Shown here: one piece after another, positions 34,440 to 43,063 of the stretch
How the letters are laid out: each line of letters begins with the position of its first letter
How positions within the stretch are numbered: position 1 is the stretch's first letter
Virus record (IMG/VR): IMGVR_UViG_3300025887_000011
Location: 1 to 64,000 of that record
Strand: one strand, 5' to 3'
From: a virus
DNA length: 64,000 nt
Position numbers and translations under genes: made by a program
The notes under the pieces: generated by a model
The model's database searches: none
What the model saw: only the letters and a program-made list of their open reading frames with translations
Told to the model about the DNA's origin: nothing

Positions 34440-35461
34440 GATGAATGTGCAGGGCAACCAGGATAATACTTCATTTCATATGAACCTCCTTCTGGAACCA
34501 TTTCTTCTGAAAACTCATCGTCAAAACAAGATTTTGCAAAGTTGCCATTTGAATCTCTAATGTCATAATAAAAGAAATCAAACTTCATTCCACAATACCA
34601 CATTGGAGTGCCATCTTTTTTAAGTTGTCCCTTTTCTTTAGCGAAACCACAAAGAAGTTTGCAACTAAAAGAACCATCGCTAGGGAAACCTTTGTAAGCC
34701 GCCATGTTCTTTGTAGCAGATTCTTCATTAAAATTATCTAGATACTCTTGAATCTCAGTAAGATGATGTTCGAAACCGTGGAGATCATGTTCATCAAGAG
34801 GCTTCATTCTTACTATGCCGCTTTTTTTGACATCTGGTATTAAGTCAAACTTAAGAAACAAAAATTCACTTTGTTTTGTTTCGTACTCTGGAAATAGATG
34901 CTTAACAGCAAGACTATACATTAGATCCTGCATGTTGTCTTCTGCATCCTTACCTTTGAATGTTTCCTTGCTTGTTTTAAAGTCTCTAATTAAAGCGAAT
35001 TTTTTATCTTTATAAAGAAAAAGTTTATCAATAAACCCTCTGATTTTATATTTTACTGTACCGTCATTAACTACGATGTGGAAGTCTTTTTCTGAATGCT
35101 CTTCAGTAGGATCTACTTCTGTATCTCCAAAAAAATCATACATCAAACCATTAAGGGTCATCTCTTTCATCATCTGAACGTTATCTTTATCATCAACGCC
35201 CTCCCTTATCGCATGTTTCATTATTAGCCTTTTTATAGACGGAACACTGAATACATCAAGAGTACGGATAATTTCGTCAAAGTAATGTCTTCTTCTTTTT
35301 TCTCCCAAAACTTCAAAAATTAAGTGACAAATAGAACCTCTTCTAGCTCCATCATTACTCCTGTCTGGAAGCTTTAGTTTATACTTAGACCAGTAAAGCC
35401 AAGAACAACTTTCTGCTGTTTTGATTCTGCTTGCCGACAATGTTGTTATTGGTTCACTCAT
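34436..35461 (-). CDS. PD-(D/E)XK nuclease, RecB/Cas4-like
   Basis: A 341-residue nuclease-fold protein. LSASRIKTAESCSWLYWSKY (8-27) and GSICHLIFEVLG (about 42-53) match the RecB-family N-terminus. RGFIDKLFLYKDKKFALIRD then FKTSK gives the GxxD and DFKT (D/ExK) active site. MQDLMYSLAVKHL is the QxxxY motif, with Gln and Tyr. Cys residues near the start (C19) and near the C-terminus (CKLLC, YCGM) could hold an Fe-S cluster as in Cas4/AddB, but spacing is not exact. It lies between primase and polymerase genes; likely role is DNA end-processing or recombination. Confidence 0.83.
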   Translation of the reverse strand: MSEPITTLSASRIKTAESCSWLYWSKYKLKLPDRSNDGARRGSICHLIFEVLGEKRRRHYFDEIIRTLDVFSVPSIKRLIMKHAIREGVDDKDNVQMMKEMTLNGLMYDFFGDTEVDPTEEHSEKDFHIVVNDGTVKYKIRGFIDKLFLYKDKKFALIRDFKTSKETFKGKDAEDNMQDLMYSLAVKHLFPEYETKQSEFLFLKFDLIPDVKKSGIVRMKPLDEHDLHGFEHHLTEIQEYLDNFNEESATKNMAAYKGFPSDGSFSCKLLCGFAKEKGQLKKDGTPMWYCGMKFDFFYYDIRDSNGNFAKSCFDDEFSEEMVPEGGSYEMKYYPGCPAHSS

Positions 35462-36479
35462 TTAATTTAGCAGCTTTCTTTAAGTCTAACTTAGAGAAAT
35501 TGTTTTTATTGTTTTTAACGAAATTCGAAATAAATAGTCTTTGTTTGATTTTGTCTGTTTCTTTTTCTTCCCAAGAAGAGAAGTTAGCAGAAGACTCATT
35601 TGCGTCGCCAAAGTCGTTAAAACCCTTTGGCGGAAGTTTAATGGTTAAGTTTTCTAGGTCGAAGTAACGAGAAAGCTTTAGGTAGTTTTTAACACACCCA
35701 ATTAAACCTCTATTCTCTTTAGAATCGAAATCATTGTTTCCAGCAATTATAACTTCATCTAAAACCTTGCTTGACAAATAAGATATAAGAGATGGGCTTA
35801 TTGATAAACCGAAAACAACTAAAACGTTTTTTATTCCGTTTTGATATAAAGACATTGCATCTCCTATACTTTCAGTAAGATATACCGAACGCTTTTCATT
35901 TATAATGGAATCTACAGTTTCTTCATTCGGTATATAAGCTGGATATATCCAATTATTTTTTTTACCCAAATGCTTCCACTTTGCAAAGTTATTTTCGTCC
36001 ACCCTTCTTCCAGAAAAACCTACTATCTGAGAATGTTCGTTATAAATAGGGAAAACCATTCTCCTGTACATTTGTCCCGAACCAGCGAGACCAACTCTAA
36101 ATGATTTTTGAGTTTCTTCTGATATTTTTTTGGGCAAATAAAAATTATAATTAGGAAATAACTTTTGTAAAATTGATTCATCGTATACTTTTTCCATTTC
36201 TATGAGTGCTTTCTGTTTGTATTCTGTGAAATCTGATACGTTTGATTCTATCGATCTCAATACAGAATTTAATTTCTTTTTATCGTCTTTTAGAGTAAGT
36301 TTAACTAAAGCCTCAAAAGGTTTAGATTTATTTCCATGAATAAAATCTATCCAAACTCCAGTATTTTTATATATTCTTAGAGCAGTCTGATTATCCCCAG
36401 ACCTATATAGAGCACTAGTCCTCCAATGGTTTCCGCAATCAACAAGATTGTAACCAAGCTCCTCTAATATTTGCTTCAT
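35454..36479 (-). CDS. DnaG-type primase (TOPRIM)
   Basis: The frame is open from an ATG at 36545 but that would overlap the helicase by 62 bases. The ATG at 36479, 4 bases after the helicase stop, gives MKQILEELGYNLVDCGNHWR, a normal primase start, and was chosen (341 residues). A zinc-finger-like region (CGNHWRTSALYRSGDNQTAL) keeps the layout but lacks a full Cys/His set. RMVFPIYNEHSQIVGFSGRR is the DnaG RNAP basal motif. The TOPRIM core is VYLTESIGDAMSLYQNG with the later GNNDFDSKENRG. The product makes RNA primers with the DnaB-type helicase upstream. Confidence 0.83.
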   Translation of the reverse strand: MKQILEELGYNLVDCGNHWRTSALYRSGDNQTALRIYKNTGVWIDFIHGNKSKPFEALVKLTLKDDKKKLNSVLRSIESNVSDFTEYKQKALIEMEKVYDESILQKLFPNYNFYLPKKISEETQKSFRVGLAGSGQMYRRMVFPIYNEHSQIVGFSGRRVDENNFAKWKHLGKKNNWIYPAYIPNEETVDSIINEKRSVYLTESIGDAMSLYQNGIKNVLVVFGLSISPSLISYLSSKVLDEVIIAGNNDFDSKENRGLIGCVKNYLKLSRYFDLENLTIKLPPKGFNDFGDANESSANFSSWEEKETDKIKQRLFISNFVKNNKNNFSKLDLKKAAKLNE

Positions 36480-36483
36480 TTTA

Positions 36484-37998
36484 TTACAGTTGGTCAAAAT
36501 CTGGTAGTTCGCCTGGCTCTGACCCATCGATATCAGCGCCGCCATTAACGGATCTAACTATATCCCTAAGATCACCACGTTCTGAAATATTAAAATTAGC
36601 GAAGTTTAAGTTTATAAAGTTTTTCCTTAAGGAATCTCCAACTTGAATAGGCTCTAAAGCTCCAGCTATGTCCTTGCCCAAGTGTCTCGATTTAATTCCA
36701 ACAAGCTTGTGAGTTCCAAAATGAGAACCCTCTATCTCAATTTCATCAGCTGTTTTACTACGAAGTATAAACATGTGAGAGCAAAACTGAATGATTCTGT
36801 CAGAAAGGGATACAGTACTTTCATCATCCACTACATTCTGAGCATTCCTGTTGTTTGTAATACCCAGCCTATTGGATTGAACAGAAGTTATCATAGGAAT
36901 GATGGGTTCTCCTTCATGAAGGATTTCTTTTTGCACACACTTTTTGAATTTATCCACCATCTCTCCAACGATCTGCCACTCGTTTTTGTTTGCCGATGAT
37001 TCACTAGTAGTCTTGATGTAGTCAAAAGAAAATATCATCTTATTACCTCTTCCCACTTTTGAGAAGTAAAAACGCTTTAATGTATTAACCATTGAATCTA
37101 CATCTAAGCCTCCTACGTTATAGTAATAAAATTTAAGATTTTTAACCTTTGGCCAAACACTTCTTACTTTTGCTACCACCTCTTCTCCAGCTTGCCTCCA
37201 CTTACCACTTTCCAATAAATGCATAGGAACGCCAGATAAAGAAGCGCACTGACGCATTATTAACTCTTCTTTGCTCATCTCTCCATTATCAAAATGAAGC
37301 ACTGGAACATCATACTTTAAACTTACTTTGGTAGCATAATCCATGCAGAACTGAGTTTTTCCAACCCCAGATCTAGCGACAATAACAGTAATATTTCCTG
37401 GCCTTAAAAGAGATCCATAAATTTTATTTACTGTTGGGTGCGGACCCATCATTCCAAATTCGACAACGGGATTATTGCCCCGCTCTTCAACAAGATCCTC
37501 CATCTCATCATAAATATTTTCTGGGAGATTATCTCCAGCCTCGTAAAGATTTATTTTAGAATTATAAACATGATCTGCTTTTTCAACAATCTCATTATAA
37601 GGTATCTCTGGAGACATCTTCTTCATCTCCATTGCAACCTCTTGAGCCGCTTTATATATACCTCTTCTTACTGATGTTTTTTTAAGTTCTTTAGCTGTTT
37701 TTAAAACGTTTCCTTCAGGCACTCTCCTTAAGGCTAAAGATTTAATATAATCAGACGGATTAAGATTATCTTCAAAAGACAAACCTATACTAGATATCCT
37801 GCCAGCCACGATTATCTCATCGACCTGATCACCAGACTGATGAGCCTGTTTGATGACAGTAAAGATGGTCTTGTGAAGATTAGATTCCTCTGAATAAAAA
37901 TCACTGCTATCAATAAAATCAGATATGTCTGAGAAAGAGTCTGAATCTTTGATTAAGCCAGCCAAAAGCTGCTTCTCTAGTTCTAAATTATAAATCAC
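36484..37998 (-). CDS. dnaB: DnaB-type replicative helicase
   Basis: A 504-residue hexameric helicase. The N-terminal domain is helical (LELEKQLLAGLIKDSDSFSD). The RecA-type domain has Walker A VARSGVGKTQF (A208-T215), catalytic Glu in HFDNGEMSKEEL (E240), Walker B MIFSFDYIKT (D326) and the end of the core near SVQSNRLG and IKSRHLGKD. Length and order are normal for DnaB. It shares one base with the upstream small gene and is followed by the primase, the usual helicase-primase pair. Confidence 0.9.
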   Translation of the reverse strand: MIYNLELEKQLLAGLIKDSDSFSDISDFIDSSDFYSEESNLHKTIFTVIKQAHQSGDQVDEIIVAGRISSIGLSFEDNLNPSDYIKSLALRRVPEGNVLKTAKELKKTSVRRGIYKAAQEVAMEMKKMSPEIPYNEIVEKADHVYNSKINLYEAGDNLPENIYDEMEDLVEERGNNPVVEFGMMGPHPTVNKIYGSLLRPGNITVIVARSGVGKTQFCMDYATKVSLKYDVPVLHFDNGEMSKEELIMRQCASLSGVPMHLLESGKWRQAGEEVVAKVRSVWPKVKNLKFYYYNVGGLDVDSMVNTLKRFYFSKVGRGNKMIFSFDYIKTTSESSANKNEWQIVGEMVDKFKKCVQKEILHEGEPIIPMITSVQSNRLGITNNRNAQNVVDDESTVSLSDRIIQFCSHMFILRSKTADEIEIEGSHFGTHKLVGIKSRHLGKDIAGALEPIQVGDSLRKNFINLNFANFNISERGDLRDIVRSVNGGADIDGSEPGELPDFDQL

Positions 37999-38243
37999 TA
38001 ATTGTTATTGTTGATGGTTTCTATTGAAGAAGACATGTCAGAAAGAAAATTTTCTAAAGCTTTTCTTAATCCTAGCTCTATAATAGTTGAATCGTGCCTT
38101 GAATATATTGTAGGGCTTCCATTTTCAGTACACAAAGCCAATATCATACCTTTGTTTTTATCTGCCCCGCCGCTAAACTCATAAATTTTATCTATAAAAT
38201 TTTCTGGTATGGAGAATTCTATTTCTTCTGTTTCTTTGCTCAT
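37998..38243 (-). CDS. Hypothetical protein in the replication operon
   Basis: An 81-residue acidic protein (IEFSIPENFIDKIYEFSGGA, then ALCTENGSPTIYSRHDSTII and LRKALENFLSDM) with no recognised domain. It overlaps the flanking nuclease and helicase genes by 4 bases and 1 base, so it is clearly part of the operon. The layout is like that of small helicase or primase partners in phages, but this is a guess. Confidence 0.55.
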   Translation of the reverse strand: MSKETEEIEFSIPENFIDKIYEFSGGADKNKGMILALCTENGSPTIYSRHDSTIIELGLRKALENFLSDMSSSIETINNNN

Positions 38244-38647
38244 AAATTAATATCCTGGTCTTTGAAAAGTGATGCGTTTATTTCGTCCGTAGTATAAACT
38301 TCTAGAAGCTTTATATCATTAATCTCGCAAAAGTCAAACTTCTTTTGATCCCTTTTTAGTTGATCTAAATATTTAAGCCTGTTTTTGTGAAAGTGTTTAA
38401 CATACCTAATATGTTGATCACCTTGGACTTCAACTGCGATGCCTTTATTGGCGTTGTAAAAATCTAAGGATAGTCTTGTTCCGACTATTCTGAATTCTTC
38501 AAAAACTACATCATGCTTCCAGTAAGGCTTTAAAAAATCTTTAACTTTATTTTGGAACTTGCTTCTGCTAAGTGCATTCCAATCAATTAGGTATTTTTTT
38601 GCTCCTTTTAAATTTCTTGGTTTTCCATATGGATCCAAGAATTTCAT
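38240..38647 (-). CDS. VSR-fold PD-(D/E)XK endonuclease
   Basis: A 135-residue protein. VFEEFRIVGTRLSLDFYNAN then IAVEVQGDQHIRY carries the active-site pattern E...D-F...E-V-Q-G (restriction-endonuclease fold, E/D-x-Q variant), followed by QLKRDQKKFDFCEINDIKLL EVY, the usual VSR/DUF559-type end. Phage homologues act as endonucleases in recombination or host-DNA breakdown. It overlaps its neighbours by 4 bases on each side, next to the RecA-like gene. Confidence 0.72.
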   Translation of the reverse strand: MKFLDPYGKPRNLKGAKKYLIDWNALSRSKFQNKVKDFLKPYWKHDVVFEEFRIVGTRLSLDFYNANKGIAVEVQGDQHIRYVKHFHKNRLKYLDQLKRDQKKFDFCEINDIKLLEVYTTDEINASLFKDQDINL

Positions 38648-39771
38648 GTCAGTTCTGCTATCGCATTTTTAAAATATTTAATCAAGAAGTCAGAAAGTTT
38701 GTCGTCGTCTTCAATCAATTTAAACAGGTTGTTCTCTCCTTGTATTTTTTCTGGAAACTCAAGTTCGTTTTCAATGAGCAGTTCTTTAAAGTCTTCTGTA
38801 GCGGATATCCAAGCTCCCCCTTTTTTAAGGAACTCCCAAGCATACATCAAATCAATAATCTCTTTTTCAATCCATATAGAGTTTCCTCCTTTACGGCCAT
38901 ACCTCAAGGGGTAGGTTATTCTAGAGTTTGTTTTTTCGTTGGGTGACTTTTTAACTGTGACAACAGCAAAGTGGCCAATAATTGGATTTTTTTTCATGTC
39001 CATTTTTTTAATAGAAGAGTTTTGAAGTATAACATCCTTATTAAATCTTGGTTCAAATTCGATAATCCAATTAGCAAAGTGAAGTAGTGCGTTGCCTCCT
39101 GTAGCGCTGGTTTGTCTAATGGGGGCCTTTGTATAAGGATCTAATTTGATATCTGCTCTGACTTGAGAAATAAATATTGCCATGTGACCTCGCTTCGCCA
39201 AAGCAATAGACATTTTCTTCATAAAAGTACCTGCAATTACGGCCCCACCAGCAATCTTAGAAGAGTCCTCAAACCCCTTATCCATATCATTCTTCGGTAT
39301 CAGTCCATCTACAGAGTCAAGAACAAAACAATACTTTGTGTCGTTTTCATTGTCCGCAACAAGTTGCCTCATTAAATCTACAGCTGTTTCATAAATATTA
39401 GATTCAAATACAAAACAAGTTCCATCCACCCAGTCTTTTGCGCTGAAAACAAATTCAAGACCAGATCTTTCTCTCATCTCTTTAGACAGTCTTCCTTCTG
39501 CTTTTATGTAAACACCTTTCGATCTAGGTATTGTAGATAGAAAGTTTTTTATAACCTCTAAAGCCTCTGATGTCTTGCCTCCTTCATTCATACCACAAAA
39601 TCTATGGAGTCCAGGCCCAAAGCCGCCTCCAAGCTGAAGGTCGAATTGTAGAGATCCGCTAGATACTTTATAATCTATCTCTTCTTCGAAGTTATAGTGA
39701 TCATCCTTGTTTGCCTTAAGGAATCTGTCTAATAAATTGATTGAGTCTTGTTGTTGTTCTTCTTTATTCAT
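38644..39771 (-). CDS. RecA/UvsX-type recombinase
   Basis: A 375-residue strand-exchange protein. YKVSSGSLQFDLQLGGGFGP leads into Walker A CGMNEGGKTS (59-68, GxxEGGKTS type) and Walker B CFVLDSVDGL (148-157). The ISQVRADI and TSATGGNALLHFAN segments match loop L1 and the core. The C-terminal 90 residues extend beyond the RecA core. It lies with two nucleases and a Zn-ribbon protein upstream of the helicase. Expected role is homologous recombination and replication restart on phage DNA. Confidence 0.88.
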   Translation of the reverse strand: MNKEEQQQDSINLLDRFLKANKDDHYNFEEEIDYKVSSGSLQFDLQLGGGFGPGLHRFCGMNEGGKTSEALEVIKNFLSTIPRSKGVYIKAEGRLSKEMRERSGLEFVFSAKDWVDGTCFVFESNIYETAVDLMRQLVADNENDTKYCFVLDSVDGLIPKNDMDKGFEDSSKIAGGAVIAGTFMKKMSIALAKRGHMAIFISQVRADIKLDPYTKAPIRQTSATGGNALLHFANWIIEFEPRFNKDVILQNSSIKKMDMKKNPIIGHFAVVTVKKSPNEKTNSRITYPLRYGRKGGNSIWIEKEIIDLMYAWEFLKKGGAWISATEDFKELLIENELEFPEKIQGENNLFKLIEDDDKLSDFLIKYFKNAIAELT

Positions 39772-40216
39772 CTAAAAATTTCTTTGTTGTTTTTTTTGTT
39801 CTCGTTATTATTTGATCTTCTCCGACCTTTTCTCCAATATTATACTCTGGATATTTATTGTTGTCAAACTTATAATTAAATGCTCTGAATTTCTCATCTA
39901 GTTTACCCCTAAGCTTAGGGCTTGTCAAGTAAGCTAAGGAATCAAATTTCTTACCGAAATTAACTATATTCATAAACTCAAGAGAATACCTTTCGCACAA
40001 AGAATTTAACATCTTCATTTCCCTTGCGAAGAAAAATCTTTTTTGTTTTTCTGGCACTTCTACTAAACGATAAAGAACGGATCTTTTGTTTATGTTTTTT
40101 TCTTTGCTTTCAATTTTAACCTTATCTTTAGCAAATAAATGCCCACACAAACAAGATACAGACCTTACGCCTGTAAACTCCTTGCATGAAGGGCATTGCT
40201 TTTTACCTCTTGGCAT
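39764..40216 (-). CDS. Zinc-ribbon protein
   Basis: A 150-residue protein. A zinc ribbon lies at residues 8-24 (CPSCKEFTGVRSVSCLCGHL, with C8, C11, C22 and C24), and a mainly helical, basic C-terminal part has no known match. A TTGACA and a strong inverted repeat lie just upstream. It overlaps the RecA-like gene by 8 bases, suggesting a job in DNA transactions (inference). Confidence 0.62.
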   Translation of the reverse strand: MPRGKKQCPSCKEFTGVRSVSCLCGHLFAKDKVKIESKEKNINKRSVLYRLVEVPEKQKRFFFAREMKMLNSLCERYSLEFMNIVNFGKKFDSLAYLTSPKLRGKLDEKFRAFNYKFDNNKYPEYNIGEKVGEDQIITRTKKTTKKFLDE

Positions 40217-40217
40217 A

Positions 40218-40253
40218 GGTTGACCTTATCCGATATTTATATCGGTGTCAACC
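40218..40253. promoter_or_regulatory. Nested inverted repeat with TTGACA, between gmd and the Zn-ribbon gene
   Basis: On the + strand GGTTGAC (40218-40224) pairs with GTCAACC (40247-40253), and inside it CCGATAT (40230-40236) pairs with ATATCGG (40239-40245). The minus strand carries TTGACA (40246-40251) with a poor -10 TAAGGT (40223-40228), 6 bases from the ATG at 40216. It spans the last codons and stop of gmd. It may be an operator on a leaderless promoter, or an RNA hairpin separating the glycan genes from the replication genes. Confidence 0.42.
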
Positions 40254-41257
40254 ATCTTTTTAACAAGCCCTTGGAAATTTGTTTTTCTGATCCAGCCAAG
40301 CTCTTTTTCTGCTCTGGAAGGGTCCCCTAATAAAAGCTCTACTTCGGCAGGTCTGTAATATCTAGGATTAATCTCAACAAGTAATTTATCACCGTGGATA
40401 TATTTCTCGTCTAGACCTTCACCGACCCATTTGCATTTTTCAGCACCGTAACCAGCATAAGAAAAAGCAGTTTCCACAAAATCTCTGATTGTATGGGTCT
40501 CCCCAGAAGCTAGAACATATTCCTTTGGCTCTTTTTGATTAAGCATCTTCCAAATACCATCTACAAAATCCTCCGCATCAGACCAGTCTCTTTTTGCTTC
40601 AAGGTTTCCAAGCTCAATAGGTTTGAAACTATCTCCGATGCTGTTTTTCAAAAATATCTCAGCCACACCTTTAGTGACTTTTCGGGTAAGAAACTCTTCA
40701 CCTCTCCTTGTTCCTTCGTGATTAAATAACCAACCTTGTATTGCATAAAGATTGTAAGAGTCCCTCCAAACTTTAACCAAGTGTCTTGCGGAGGCTTTGG
40801 ATGCTCCATACGGGCTTCTGGGGCGCAATGGATGCGTCTCGTCCTGAGGAGCGGTAACTACGTCGCCGAATTCTTCAGACGAGCCAGCATTGTAGTATCG
40901 GCAATCTGGGCAGTATTTGCGGATAGCCTCAAGCTGGTACAATACAGACATGCAATTTGTATTCATGTGGTTCTCTGGCATATCCCAACTAACACCAACA
41001 AATGAATTTGCTGCAAAATTAATAAAGTAGTCTGGCTTCTCTTCTTCGATAACACGATTGACATTTGATTGGTCAGTTATGTCAAGGTCGATGAGTCTAA
41101 ATCTTGGGTTGTCAGACAAGTGTTTTATGTTTTCGTGATTTTTAACACTAAGTCGGCGCACTCCTGCGATGATATCGATGTCTGTATTCTCCAACAAGTA
41201 GTCAGCCATAAAGCTTCCGTCTTGTCCTGTTACACCTGTGATAATTACTTTTTTCAT
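40226..41257 (-). CDS. gmd: GDP-mannose 4,6-dehydratase
   Basis: A 343-residue short-chain dehydrogenase that turns GDP-mannose into GDP-4-keto-6-deoxymannose, the precursor of fucose-, rhamnose- and perosamine-type sugars. GVTGQDGS (8-15) binds NADP. S126/S127 with E128 (AGSSEEFG), and Y150 and K154 (YGASK), are the catalytic residues. WLFNHEGTRRGEEFLTRKVT is the GMD signature. Length is normal. No epimerase/reductase partner is seen in the window. It sits directly after the GDPD-like gene with no spacer and closes the glycan island. Confidence 0.93.
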   Translation of the reverse strand: MKKVIITGVTGQDGSFMADYLLENTDIDIIAGVRRLSVKNHENIKHLSDNPRFRLIDLDITDQSNVNRVIEEEKPDYFINFAANSFVGVSWDMPENHMNTNCMSVLYQLEAIRKYCPDCRYYNAGSSEEFGDVVTAPQDETHPLRPRSPYGASKASARHLVKVWRDSYNLYAIQGWLFNHEGTRRGEEFLTRKVTKGVAEIFLKNSIGDSFKPIELGNLEAKRDWSDAEDFVDGIWKMLNQKEPKEYVLASGETHTIRDFVETAFSYAGYGAEKCKWVGEGLDEKYIHGDKLLVEINPRYYRPAEVELLLGDPSRAEKELGWIRKTNFQGLVKKMVDTDINIG

Positions 41258-41671
41258 TTAAACGTAGTCTGTGCAAACGCCAAAGCATTTGTATTTTTTT
41301 TCCTTCCAGTTAACATCATTATCTACAATAACACATCTTTTTTCAACTCTTTTACCAGGAAAAGTCCAAATAATTTTTTTTGATGTTAGTGTATAGTCGT
41401 CGTTTTCGTGCCAAAAGTAATTACAGCTTGGAGGACAGTTAACCAAAGCCTCTAAATTCTTGCAATGAATCCATAGACCTTTATTGTATAAAAAAGAAAA
41501 ATCTATCTTGTATTGAGGGTAATCATGCCCAAGAAAAAAACAGGAATCTTTTTGCCATAAATCTATCTCGCAATCAAAACCAAGCTGTAAACATTTTAAG
41601 ATTTGATCTGGATTGTTCTCTGTATCTTTGTTTACTCCTTTAAGGTTCCCTCTGTGCGATATTATCTTCAT
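41258..41671 (-). CDS. Glycerophosphodiester phosphodiesterase-like protein
   Basis: A 137-residue, short GDPD-type protein. H6 and R7 (ISHRGN), E18 (DTENNP), E35 and D37 (CEIDLW) and H49 (LGHDYP) match the GDPD metal and catalytic positions, and LWIHCKNLEAL with YFWHENDDYTLTSK follows, as in small versions often placed with nucleotidyltransferases in surface-glycan loci. Normal GDPDs are about 250 residues, so this is a minimal form. A TAATAT element lies 6 bases from its ATG. Confidence 0.72.
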   Translation of the reverse strand: MKIISHRGNLKGVNKDTENNPDQILKCLQLGFDCEIDLWQKDSCFFLGHDYPQYKIDFSFLYNKGLWIHCKNLEALVNCPPSCNYFWHENDDYTLTSKKIIWTFPGKRVEKRCVIVDNDVNWKEKKYKCFGVCTDYV

Positions 41672-41677
41672 GATTTG

Positions 41678-41701
41678 ATATTACGTAGAATAGGCATTCT
41701 A
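41678..41701 (-). promoter_or_regulatory. Possible leaderless -10 with adjacent inverted repeat
   Basis: Minus-strand TAATAT (41678-41683) lies 6 bases from the ATG at 41671, like the polymerase promoter. There is no -35, but a perfect repeat TAGAAT-AGGC-ATTCTA (41686-41701) occupies the spacer. It could be an activator site or chance. Confidence 0.33.
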
Positions 41702-43063
41702 AATTTTATTTTTTAAAAACAAATCGAGATCTTCTGGAGTTCCTAAACCCCACATTTTTTCTATATTAAATGTTTTTATTTTTTTGCCGTCAGCTATAGC
41801 TTCATTAAAAACTGGACAAACATAAAACTCATTATTAAATCTTTTGTTTTCACTAATCATTTGTTCTGCATATTTAACATAATCAGAACCCTTCTTCCAA
41901 TAATAAATCCCAACTGTGGCAATATCTGATATCGGGTTTTTTTCTGCAACCTCTGTAACGAAACCGTTTTCATCAATTTTAGCAAAAGACCACTTAGGAT
42001 GCGTCGACCTAAAGGTCAGTATCCCAGCATCAAGATCTTGTTCTTGCATTTTATACATAAACTCACTTGTGTCCCACTCAGCAAATTGGTCGGAGTTCGC
42101 TATGATTAAAGGGTTGTCATTATTTATAATATCTTTAGCCAACAGCGTAGTACAAGCGGCACCTTCTGTGATTCCTTCGACTTCTACTATGTTCGGTTTT
42201 TCTGCAATCATGCCAAGCATTGAATCAAGGTTATATTTTTCTCTATGACTTTTTTGAACTATAAAAGAATGCTTGCTTTCAAAGTTTAAGTTGTCCACGA
42301 CAACTTGTATCATTGCTTTGCCATCTACCTCAATCAAAGGTTTTGGAAATGTATAGCCAGCTTTTTCAAAACGACTACCTGCACCAGCCATGGGAATAAG
42401 AACATTTAGCTTCCTATCTTGCCACTTTGTATTTGTATTTGTGTTTTTCGTTTCCAAAAGGTTTCTTTCTATTTTTTCTAAAGTCAAGTCTTTCGCATTT
42501 TTAACCCTAACCACTTTAGCTCCAGATCTTTGAGCCGCTAGTAGTCCGTGTGGAGAATCTTCCACTATCAATGTTTCTTCTGGGTTTTTTTCAAGTATTG
42601 ACATAGCATCCCAATACATTTGAGGATGAGGTTTTGAATTTTTTACATCTTCGTTGGAGATTATAAGATCGAAGTACTCTATTACGCCTACTTTAGAAAG
42701 CATTAGTATAACAGACCTTCTTATAGAGTTGGAGCAACAAGCAATCTTAAAACCTTTAGCTCTTAAACCCTTAAACATTGAGATTAAATTTTGATTAAAT
42801 TCTAATTCTTGTATCTTTTTAGATGTTATTCTTTGTTTCCCTTGCCAAATTTGTTTGTGCAGTTTTTCTGGCAATCCTTTTTTCTCTGATAGAATATTTA
42901 ACTTAGATGTTGTTTTGAGACCATCATAAATACTCAAATGTTCTTGTTCAGATATTACAAATTCTGATCCGACTTCAGCCAAAGCCTCGTTCAAGGCATC
43001 GTAATGAATTTCTTTAGCGTCAACTAAAACACCGTCTAAATCAAATATTATTAATTTTATCAT
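41699..43063 (-). CDS. HAD phosphatase - sugar nucleotidyltransferase fusion
   Basis: A 454-residue two-domain enzyme. Residues 1-205 form a HAD phosphatase (FDLDGV with D8 and D10, CCSNS at 109-113, K144 in NSKPHP, VEDSPHG at 167-173). Residues 218-454 form a GT-A nucleotidyltransferase (LIPMAGAGSRFEKAGYTFPK at 222-241, NSDQF, then GIYYWKKGSDYV). Such a pair would process a sugar phosphate and activate it as an NDP- or CDP-sugar. It overlaps the upstream gene by 4 bases. Substrate not determinable from sequence. Confidence 0.83.
   Translation of the reverse strand: MIKLIIFDLDGVLVDAKEIHYDALNEALAEVGSEFVISEQEHLSIYDGLKTTSKLNILSEKKGLPEKLHKQIWQGKQRITSKKIQELEFNQNLISMFKGLRAKGFKIACCSNSIRRSVILMLSKVGVIEYFDLIISNEDVKNSKPHPQMYWDAMSILEKNPEETLIVEDSPHGLLAAQRSGAKVVRVKNAKDLTLEKIERNLLETKNTNTNTKWQDRKLNVLIPMAGAGSRFEKAGYTFPKPLIEVDGKAMIQVVVDNLNFESKHSFIVQKSHREKYNLDSMLGMIAEKPNIVEVEGITEGAACTTLLAKDIINNDNPLIIANSDQFAEWDTSEFMYKMQEQDLDAGILTFRSTHPKWSFAKIDENGFVTEVAEKNPISDIATVGIYYWKKGSDYVKYAEQMISENKRFNNEFYVCPVFNEAIADGKKIKTFNIEKMWGLGTPEDLDLFLKNKI

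Noticed and set aside
36480-36545. Upstream start for the primase gene
   Set aside because: It would overlap the helicase by 62 bases; the ATG at 36479 lies 4 bases after the helicase stop and gives a normal primase N-terminus.
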